Of a DNA stretch of 64,000 nt, positions 57,544-64,000 are shown one piece after another. Each line of letters starts with the position of its first letter. Within the stretch, counting starts at the first letter, position 1. The DNA is from Anaerolineales bacterium (lineage in GTDB: Bacteria; Chloroflexota; Anaerolineae; 4572-78; J111): positions 62,001 to 126,000 of the forward strand of contig JABTUW010000003.1 in the NCBI GenBank assembly GCA_015075185.1, read 5' to 3'. The notes beneath the pieces were generated by a model. The model was not told the origin of the DNA. It was given only the letters and a program-made list of their open reading frames with translations, and searched no databases. The translations under genes were made by a program, and so were the position numbers.

Positions 57544-58548
57544 TCAAGTAGGTTTTTCTTCTTGGGCAAATGCAGAAGCATAATCAAAACCCTTAAAATT
57601 ATCCAATCTTCCATAAGCCAAAAATTCTGAGATACCCTGCCACATAGCTCTTTCATCGGTCAGGGTGGCTTCTTGAGGTAGTTTTAATTTTAAGAGCTTG
57701 CCCAAATCAAAACGATACAGATCAATAGCCGCTTTGAGGGTGGTTCCCCAATTGCTGGCAGCTACACAAGCTCCCCGGTAAATGACATAAGCAAAAATCG
57801 GCAGGCCTCCAAAAAGTAACCCGGTATCCAAGCGCCCGCTATAAGCAAAGAGAAATACCGAAATGGGCCAAAGCAGGCCACTAACTACCAGAAGATTTAC
57901 AAACAGGTCAAGTATCGCCTTCTCGTTCTCAATATAGGTGGCGTACTTTTGCTCTAAAAGTATGGGTGCAAAACGTGGCCATATCTGAGCAACATCAATA
58001 CAGTAACGACGGTCAGAGTAAAGCTCCCATGCGTGAATCGTATTCCCAAAGCCTGTTGGTAGAATTCGATCTGGGGTGGGCGGAAAACGTTCTTCTAACC
58101 GCTCCTTTTCATGCCAAATGCGATCCTTCCAGCCCATTTCCCACCTATCAAGTTGTTTCTTCATATCTTCTGTGAGCAGTCGCGCGTGTTGCAAGTCATT
58201 TCTAAGTTTTGCAATCTTTCGTTTGTACTCGTTATACTCATAGATACGCTGATGATGGCGATAGAATTTTGAGAGCTGATATTCGCGAAGTAACTTAAGA
58301 GGGGTTGAGTCGGTTCTAATATAGCCTTCCAAAAAACGAAAGATCACCATGTTAAAGGCATTGAATAAATATGAGACAGTAATAACCGGGAAGGCAATCT
58401 CTAAAAAAAGATCCGTTGTAAAGATCGAGGGATTTATTAACCAAAGCACTCCTCCTACTAAAAGAAATGATGGAATCAACATCGATAATTGCAGGCTTAC
58501 TGCCAGACTTTTTAGCGCATCAAGTATTTTTGACTCAAAGGCCCCCAT
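57544..58548 (-). CDS. Four-TM membrane protein with central coiled coil
   Basis: The 334-aa protein has two N-terminal TM helices (about 22-42, 48-70), a helical cytoplasmic middle (about 90-200) and two C-terminal TM helices (about 210-260). AGGAGG lies 5 nt before ATG 58548. No family is recognised. It may work with the two genes downstream. Confidence 0.7.
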   Translation of the reverse strand: MGAFESKILDALKSLAVSLQLSMLIPSFLLVGGVLWLINPSIFTTDLFLEIAFPVITVSYLFNAFNMVIFRFLEGYIRTDSTPLKLLREYQLSKFYRHHQRIYEYNEYKRKIAKLRNDLQHARLLTEDMKKQLDRWEMGWKDRIWHEKERLEERFPPTPDRILPTGFGNTIHAWELYSDRRYCIDVAQIWPRFAPILLEQKYATYIENEKAILDLFVNLLVVSGLLWPISVFLFAYSGRLDTGLLFGGLPIFAYVIYRGACVAASNWGTTLKAAIDLYRFDLGKLLKLKLPQEATLTDERAMWQGISEFLAYGRLDNFKGFDYASAFAQEEKPT

Positions 58549-58672
58549 CTCTACCTCCTGAAACAAATTTAGAATTAATTATCTTCGGTTACAACTTCTT
58601 CATCATCTTTAATCACATCTACAGGGGTTGAATATCCTGTTCTGGGTGAACGAGGGGCTAGCGGCGCAGGCT

Positions 58673-58930
58673 TTAGAGCTGGGCCAGCAGTTCCGCCCCC
58701 ATTTGATAGGTAGTTTGACCGCTGTCAATAATGCCGCAATCTTTCAGGCAGGTCTTGGTTTCGCCAAACTCCAGCCGGGCGACCGCTTTGTTATCGCTGG
58801 GCAGCTTGCGCGCCGCGCAAACGGACCCGTCGCCAAACCAGAAGATAATGTAACTGGCCCCGCTCTGGCCCATGACCTCGTAGGCCGTGGCAGTACGGGC
58901 GCTGGTACGAAAATCGGATGCTAAAGACAT
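58673..58930 (-). CDS. Small hypothetical protein downstream of the methylase remnant
   Basis: The 85-aa protein (SLASDFRTSARTATAYEVMG) has a strong GGAGG 6 nt upstream. It has a beta-rich YIIFWFGDGSVCAARKL middle. A different frame stays open for about 40 codons past its 3' part, so the present C-terminus may be shifted. No family is recognised. Confidence 0.62.
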   Translation of the reverse strand: MSLASDFRTSARTATAYEVMGQSGASYIIFWFGDGSVCAARKLPSDNKAVARLEFGETKTCLKDCGIIDSGQTTYQMGAELLAQL

Positions 58931-59002
58931 GGAAAACCTCCTGTTAAATGATAGTTTTTCAAGTGACCGTCACCTCCGAGGTGACGGTCACGCAGCGCCG
59001 CC

Positions 59003-59218
59003 TCAAATGCCATACAGCCGGGCCACTCGCTCATTGATTTCTGCTTCCCAATCCGCTATTTTTGGACCTTGACCTCTTGTATCAAGGCATTTTTGAACAA
59101 GAGAAATTATAATGGCACGTTCAGTAGTAGGTACTTGAGGAATAGGTAATGCTTGAACGAATTGTCGGAAAAATCTGAGACGACCTCCTTTGCCAGCATC
59201 ACCCAGTACAGATAGTTT
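59003..59218 (-). pseudogene. C-terminal fragment of the Eco57I-like restriction-methylase
   Basis: After LSVLGDAGKGG the frame gives RLRFFRQFVQALPIPQVP and ends KIADWEAEINERVARLYGI, typical of the C-terminal recognition region of type IIG enzymes. It is the 3' part of the gene at 60348-63167, cut off by the IS982 element. Confidence 0.88.
59212..59218. repeat. IS target-site duplication ATAGTTT (left copy)
   Basis: ATAGTTT occurs directly before the left inverted repeat and again directly after the right one (60233-60239). A 7-bp duplication fits IS982-family insertion. Confidence 0.93.
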
Positions 59219-60232
59219 ACCCAATGTGCAACACTTTTGAGCAAAATTAAGCCAGTAAACCATCAAGATCAAGGGGCTTACGTCCCAACTGAAGGTTGAG
59301 GAAGACCCCGACGGTATGCGCCAAGATTTTGCGGATCAAACGATGCTGATAATGCCACAGATCGCGCACTCGAATACGGGCAATAGCAAAGCGCTCCGTC
59401 AGTTGAGAACCCACCGTCTCGACCCGTTTACGCAGATATTTGCAAGCCCGCAGCAGTTTGGGGGGATGAGGTGTGGTCATGCCCTGGCGTGGGGGTGTAA
59501 CCACAAACACGCCTTGACGCTCATCCAACAAGGCGTGACGAAAGGCATCAATGAAGCCTTTATCGGCCGGAACGGTACCGCTAAAATCTTCGACCAACTC
59601 TTCCAGAAACTGAACATCGTGGGGACGAGCCGGCAACAAGGGAAAAGAGGTGATCATCCCAGAGCGAGCCACCCGTAAACCGAGTTTGAAGCCATAGTAA
59701 TCCAGGTTCTTGGCTGCACAGTGCCCATAATCGGCGTAGGGCTTAAAACAACGATCTCGACAGGCGCGCGTGTAACCGCAGACCGGCAAAGGCAGGGTAT
59801 CAATCACTTGGACCGGATCATTGGCTTGCCCACTCACGAGGGTTAGCCACTGCTGGATGGCCGCTTTCACGCGCCATAAGTTGGCGGCTTGACGAACAAA
59901 CAGGCTTCGCTCGGTTAAATTCGGAAAGTAGTCCCGATAGTATTCGCGAAAGTGATCAAAAATGTCTTCATCGCTGTGCAGTTTGAAGAATTCACCACAA
60001 AGCTCTATCGTGATCACTTCCTCATCGGTCAAGGTTGGGGCAAACCCACCTCGTCGAATTTTGTGTTGACTTTTAATCATTTGATACTGGTCACATACCA
60101 AACAATAGACAGTTATGATAAAATCAGTTCGATCCATTGGACAACTCCTCCTGAATAGCTTGGTGTGGTAACCTCTATTCTACGGAGTTTCTTCCAATGG
60201 ATCAATCTCTTATAAAGAGTTGCACATTGGGT
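59219..60232 (-). mobile_element. IS982-family insertion sequence (1014 bp)
   Basis: The ends are exact inverted repeats: ACCCAATGTGCAAC at 59219 and GTTGCACATTGGGT ending at 60232, with weaker symmetry to about 19 bp. ACCC termini, about 1 kb length and a 7-bp duplication fit the IS982 family. It interrupts the restriction-methylase gene. The transposase is intact, so insertion is probably recent. Confidence 0.94.
59247..60137 (-). CDS. IS982-family transposase
   Basis: The 296-aa DDE transposase starts with the family pattern LTDEEVITIELCGEFFKLHS and NLTERSLFVRQAANLW. First catalytic Asp is in VQVIDTLPLPVC (about residue 115), later Asp in ADKGFIDAF (about 195), and Glu in the C-terminal RKRVETVGSQLTERF. 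The frame is intact. It lies in the same orientation as the interrupted gene. Confidence 0.92.
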   Translation of the reverse strand: MDRTDFIITVYCLVCDQYQMIKSQHKIRRGGFAPTLTDEEVITIELCGEFFKLHSDEDIFDHFREYYRDYFPNLTERSLFVRQAANLWRVKAAIQQWLTLVSGQANDPVQVIDTLPLPVCGYTRACRDRCFKPYADYGHCAAKNLDYYGFKLGLRVARSGMITSFPLLPARPHDVQFLEELVEDFSGTVPADKGFIDAFRHALLDERQGVFVVTPPRQGMTTPHPPKLLRACKYLRKRVETVGSQLTERFAIARIRVRDLWHYQHRLIRKILAHTVGVFLNLQLGRKPLDLDGLLA

Positions 60233-60347
60233 ATAGTTTCTCTCTTGCATAATTCCATATTGTCACAGAGTTTAGTACTCCTAAAAGATATAGGTCATCA
60301 ATAGGTAGAAAATAGGCGGTGTTATTAAGATAAAACCCTTTCGTATC

Positions 60348-63167
60348 CTAAGCAAAGCGAGACTCTTTTGCAATTTCTGGATAAACGATTTTTGGGTTGA
60401 CGAAACTTTGTGCATACTTAAACTGCGCTTGTTGAAGTTCATACCATTTTTGGCCGAGAGCCCTGGCCTCAAGTTGTGGTTTCCAGCGCTTGAGGTGATC
60501 TAAAATTGCTTTATAGGGCTTCATGTCAATTCCTGGCGGTGTATAAATTAACCATTGTGATAACCCTTCAATACGCCACCGTCGGATATCATTTCCTACC
60601 AAAAGAGGTTTAATAATCTCTGCACACCGCGGCTGATCGCTTACAATAGCCTCATATTCTTTTTGGTTTAGCTGAAAAGCTTCACTAAGGCCAGTCTTAA
60701 CGCCCATAAATATATCACCATTGACATATTTACCGAGGGGTGTTGCAGATACCTCCATTTTTCGTAGGATGTTGACCAATGACTTATTTGCTAATAGCCA
60801 ATTCTCGCCCTTTATAGCTTCTGAGTCGAGCTCATAACCTGATTGTCTTACAAGTTCTCTTATGTTAGGATAAGGTGGGTCAAGCGACTGAACCGGAGTA
60901 AACAGACTTTTAGCTTTGCCTTTACCCTTCTGAGCGATAAATATCATTGGAAAAGTAGCAGCTTCAAAAACCGGGAGTTCTCCAAAATCAATAATACTTA
61001 GTACATTCGTGTGGTTAGCTAAAAATGCACGTAACTTTGCTCCATATTTGGCACGAAACCATTTATTGCTACTTATAAAGACCAACATCCCATTTGGTCT
61101 TAGTAATTCTAAAGCACGAGCATAAAAATAAACATAAAGGTCGGCTCTCCCATCGTAAACATGACCATATTGGTATCCAAGTGTGGGCTTGAGGTCCTTG
61201 ATTAATTCCTGACGCACATAGGGTGGGTTGGCGAGGATAATATCAAAGCCGCTTTGCTTATCACCACCGACTGTTAGCTGCATCTGGCCCGGCACGGCGT
61301 TGACAATCCCGGCCATCGCCCCCGTCAGGGTCGCGGCGGCCAACTGCGGCCCGGCAAAAACTTCGGCAAACTCTACGGCCCAGTCAAAGCCTTCGGCTCC
61401 ACCTTTGGGGTGCGCCCAGGCGGCAATCTCTGCTCGCAGCTTATCAATCTCTTGACGCAGGGTCAGCTTTTCCGGCCCGTGGGCTTCCAGGTACTCACCT
61501 TTCAGGCGGAAATATTGGCCCACCTGCTGCTGGCGGAACATATCAGGCTGCAAACCGCCGGAAGGATCGGGCGCGGTCAGGCTGTCGCCAGCCTCAATCT
61601 TGAAATCCAGGTTGGGCAGGGGCGGCGGGTTGTCGCCCTCAAATTCCACAATCAGGCTCAGCCACAGGCGCAGTCGGGCAATGTTGACCGCAAATGGGTC
61701 CAGGTCTACCCCGTACAGGTTGTTCTGGATGATCTCCAGCTTGCGCTGATAGGCGGTCAGCGGGTCGAGCTGGCGGGCAGCAAAGAGCGCGCCGCGCAGG
61801 TCAAGCAGTTCGTGCATCATGCCTAACAAATACGCGCCGCTGCCACAAGCGGGATCGCAGATTTTAACAGTTTTGAGCGCTTCCAGCACCCGCTCCGGGT
61901 TGCGCAGGCCCGTGGCGTCACGCTGCTCGACAAAGGCGGCAATCGCCGCAGCAGTTTCGCCGGGGCAGGCGGTTTCCAGGTAGCCCTTGAGCGCCTCCTG
62001 GCCCATAAAAGCCACTACCGGCTTGGGGGTGTAGTAGCTGCCGCTCTCGTGCCGTCCGGTCACCAGCTCCTCAAAGATTTTACCCAGCATCTCCGGGTCA
62101 ACCGCCACTTCCATATCTAGCGGCGTGCTCTCGGTTACGGTGAAGTTGTAGCGGTAGAGCAACTCGTCCAGGGTCAGAAGCAAGGCTTCATCGGGCACTA
62201 GGATCTTGGGGTTGCGATCCAGGTCATCCTCCTCAAACAGGCCGCCGTTAAGGTAAGGCACCCGGCCAATGCGGGTTTGCAGAAAACCGTCGGGGTTCGC
62301 GCCCACAATGTTGACTTCGTTTTCGGTATTGAGGCCGGCAAAGAAGAGCAGCTTCAGCCGATCATTGTAGAAGTTGACTCTTTCGCCGGCTCGTTTCTCG
62401 CGCCGATGGGCCTCCCATAGGGCTTGCAGAAAATCGTGCCGCTGCCGGTCGCCCTCGGGAAAAATCAACCAGCCCTTGCGCTCCAAAAAGACGATGAACA
62501 GCAGCCGGTTGAAGAGTCGTTGCGTAAAGAGGCGGCGTGTCTCAGCTTCCTTAATGGCGGTAATGCCCCGTTCGGTTTGCTCGAAAATGGCACGGTAGGT
62601 GCGGAAAAACTCTCGCGTCACCGCCTCGACGTTAAATGCTTCGTCGTGGCGCTGTTGGATCACCAACGGCGACAGGCCAAACAGATCGGGGCTAAGCGTG
62701 GCAATGTCCAGAAGGCTAATTCGCTCCGTGGCCGTGCGCAGACGCTCGAAAGGGCCAACCGTAATGCGCCGAAAGACCCGCCGGGTGCGGGCATCGTTAT
62801 CTTTTTCGTAGCGCACATTGACAAAATGCCAGTTCATTTGGTTTTTGTCGGAGAAGATGAAGAGGGTATAAGGATGGCGATTCAGCAATTGGCTGATGAT
62901 CGGTCGTTGGGGTGAAAGTAATAGTTGTTCGTCTTTTAAGCGGGTATAGATGAGGTGAAAACCATCGTCCTGCCCAGCGGTGCCAAAGAGAGTCGGCGGC
63001 TCGGACCAATACTCGGTCACGCTTTGAGGCCAGTCGCGGGTGGAGAGAGGTTCGTTAGCCCGGTTGTAGTTGAGTTCGGACCAAAATAGTTGCTTTAAGG
63101 CATCGAGTTTCCGTTTGGGGAGTTGCTCCAACAAGGTGTACACAGATTGGCGAATATCATCAGGCAT
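60348..63167 (-). CDS. Eco57I-like restriction-methylase (type IIG), N-terminal main fragment
   Basis: The 939-aa frame has an N-terminal nuclease-type region, TRRLFTQRLFNRLLFIVFLE, GGLFEEDD, GKIFEELVTGRHESGSYYTP, methylase motif I KICDPACGSGAYLLG (about 437) and motif IV LANPPYVRQE (about 646). It ends at an in-frame TAG (60348-60350). The same frame continues (DTKGFYLNNTAYFLPIDDLY) to the IS982 insertion at 60239 and resumes at 59211. Without the IS and amber codon the protein would have 1047 residues. It would methylate adenine and perhaps cut DNA; as it stands it lacks the C-terminal recognition part. Confidence 0.88.
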   Translation of the reverse strand: MPDDIRQSVYTLLEQLPKRKLDALKQLFWSELNYNRANEPLSTRDWPQSVTEYWSEPPTLFGTAGQDDGFHLIYTRLKDEQLLLSPQRPIISQLLNRHPYTLFIFSDKNQMNWHFVNVRYEKDNDARTRRVFRRITVGPFERLRTATERISLLDIATLSPDLFGLSPLVIQQRHDEAFNVEAVTREFFRTYRAIFEQTERGITAIKEAETRRLFTQRLFNRLLFIVFLERKGWLIFPEGDRQRHDFLQALWEAHRREKRAGERVNFYNDRLKLLFFAGLNTENEVNIVGANPDGFLQTRIGRVPYLNGGLFEEDDLDRNPKILVPDEALLLTLDELLYRYNFTVTESTPLDMEVAVDPEMLGKIFEELVTGRHESGSYYTPKPVVAFMGQEALKGYLETACPGETAAAIAAFVEQRDATGLRNPERVLEALKTVKICDPACGSGAYLLGMMHELLDLRGALFAARQLDPLTAYQRKLEIIQNNLYGVDLDPFAVNIARLRLWLSLIVEFEGDNPPPLPNLDFKIEAGDSLTAPDPSGGLQPDMFRQQQVGQYFRLKGEYLEAHGPEKLTLRQEIDKLRAEIAAWAHPKGGAEGFDWAVEFAEVFAGPQLAAATLTGAMAGIVNAVPGQMQLTVGGDKQSGFDIILANPPYVRQELIKDLKPTLGYQYGHVYDGRADLYVYFYARALELLRPNGMLVFISSNKWFRAKYGAKLRAFLANHTNVLSIIDFGELPVFEAATFPMIFIAQKGKGKAKSLFTPVQSLDPPYPNIRELVRQSGYELDSEAIKGENWLLANKSLVNILRKMEVSATPLGKYVNGDIFMGVKTGLSEAFQLNQKEYEAIVSDQPRCAEIIKPLLVGNDIRRWRIEGLSQWLIYTPPGIDMKPYKAILDHLKRWKPQLEARALGQKWYELQQAQFKYAQSFVNPKIVYPEIAKESRFA

Positions 63168-63217
63168 TAACGACTCTCCTAATTCTATTCCTTACTAAAC
63201 TAATACGACCATTTTGG

Positions 63218-64000
63218 CTAATTTTCCAACAAAATGTACTTACGAGCTAGACGATAAAGTTCAACCTGATCCATACCACCACGCTCATCGTCGCGTGAGG
63301 TAATCACCAGCGGCGAAAGACCAGGTTCCGGCTCATTGGCTGGGTTCTCTGCACCAGGGCCAACCACTACCAAGCCCAGCCGATCCTGATACCAGCGCCG
63401 TTTTCGCTCCCAATCTTCACGATACGATGGGCTATTGAGCATGCCCAGATGCTCCCAATAGTAAATATCGCCCTGGTAGCCGATGGTGAAATCAGGCAGA
63501 CGAAAGTCACGCTCATTATCCGTGGCACTCAACTTTTGCTCATAGGCCCAGGTTAGTTTCAAATCATCCAGCATATCAGCTACGATTACCTCGGATTTAC
63601 TGCGCATCAACACACCACCTTTGGTGCGATGGATTAGATGTTCAGGGTAGGGGATGTCGGGGTGTTCGGGATCGGCCCGTAGTGATAACTCAAACAGATT
63701 GGTGTTGCGGCTATGCGTGTGGGAGTATTCGGGTCGGCGCAACCTTTCGAGCACGCCTGTATCCTTTTCGACCAGGAGGATGAGCCTCTTGCGAAAGCGG
63801 GTCAGGCCAGTGTAGATTAACTCCCGTGAGAGAGTCATTGCCTCTTGGGGGATGATGAGAAAAACGTAATCGAAGTCGCTGCCTTGAGCTTTGTGAACGG
63901 TAAGAGTGTAAGCAAGCTCTAAATTTGCTTCAACTTCACCTCGATAGTAACGGTATGTTACCCCATCTTGTGTAGAAAAGCCGACTTGCAAATAATCACT
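63218..64000 (-). CDS. RecD/UvrD-like helicase with C-terminal PD-(D/E)XK-type nuclease (partial)
   Basis: The gene runs off the window edge; the visible frame is open to 64000. It shows the SF1 C-terminal motifs TLTVHKAQGSDFDYVFLI and YTGLTRFRKRLILL. A nuclease-like domain follows: SKSEVIVADML, RLPDFTI then YYWEHLGML (Asp/Glu pattern of PD-(D/E)XK folds). It lies 50 bases before the methylase gene on the same strand, and probably belongs to the same defence unit. Confidence 0.82.
   Translation of the reverse strand, partial: SDYLQVGFSTQDGVTYRYYRGEVEANLELAYTLTVHKAQGSDFDYVFLIIPQEAMTLSRELIYTGLTRFRKRLILLVEKDTGVLERLRRPEYSHTHSRNTNLFELSLRADPEHPDIPYPEHLIHRTKGGVLMRSKSEVIVADMLDDLKLTWAYEQKLSATDNERDFRLPDFTIGYQGDIYYWEHLGMLNSPSYREDWERKRRWYQDRLGLVVVGPGAENPANEPEPGLSPLVITSRDDERGGMDQVELYRLARKYILLEN

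Noticed and set aside
25345..60350. Genetic code with TAG as sense codon
   Set aside because: kdgK ends in TAG at the expected C-terminus, and most interruptions here have other causes (frameshift, IS).

Overview
The window looks like a chromosomal segment of a Chloroflexota bacterium, probably Anaerolineae- or Caldilineae-like. This is inferred from gene style: a BTAD/NB-ARC/TPR regulator, CSLREA and lamin-tail exported proteins carrying a YLPVV-type motif, and a PHP-UvrD fusion. No rRNA or tRNA was found to confirm it. Most chromosomal genes have clear GGAGG-type ribosome sites, and several promoters match the sigma70 consensus.

Layout. Bases 215-5163 hold a PHP (EndoQ-like)-UvrD helicase and a single-frame LarC. 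Bases 5168-22299 are a uronate (pectin-type) catabolic locus. It has a peptide/opine-type ABC transporter with a Tat-exported binding protein, two IclR regulators, a DapA-family aldolase, KduI, KduD, KDG kinase, KDPG aldolase, an HpcH/HpaI aldolase, a 2-hydroxyacid dehydrogenase and a YiaK-like diketogulonate reductase. Unsaturated uronides would enter through the transporter and pass DKI -> DKII -> KDG -> KDPG -> pyruvate + GAP. Palindromes related to TGGTTCATTATATGAACCA lie at three promoters and probably bind the IclR proteins. Bases 22660-30063 hold a BTAD/NB-ARC/TPR regulator split by an in-frame amber codon, three exported surface proteins and a cyclic-nucleotide-binding domain protein. 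Bases 30271-31873 are a decayed insertion sequence with recognisable inverted repeats.

From 32939 a mobile element interrupts comM just upstream of its Walker A motif; the 5' part of comM is not in the window. The element begins with a large serine recombinase. This is the last gene of a chain joined by five successive ATGA overlaps: a membrane protein, a small protein, a four-TM/coiled-coil/winged-helix protein, a small membrane protein, an FtsK-like ATPase, then the recombinase. Next come RHH and XRE regulators, a replication-initiator-like protein, a tyrosine integrase with terminator, and many small genes, including a second four-TM/coiled-coil/HTH protein. The 10-mer TCCTCAAGGA occurs seven times between 39.2 and 48.1 kb. 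The gene set recalls actinomycete AICE elements, which move double-stranded DNA with a single FtsK-like protein.

Bases 48.2-64 kb look like defence and surface cargo. They hold a NACHT NTPase with a multi-TM C-terminus plus a decayed copy of its 5' end, small paralogous proteins beside lipoprotein or membrane genes, a lamin-tail protein, and a PLD-SNF2 helicase broken by a frameshift. A type IIG-like restriction-methylase is split by an IS982-family element with a perfect 7-bp target duplication; removing the IS restores the frame exactly. A RecD/UvrD-like helicase-nuclease runs off the window edge. The helicase/methylase/helicase-nuclease set looks like a defence system in decay.
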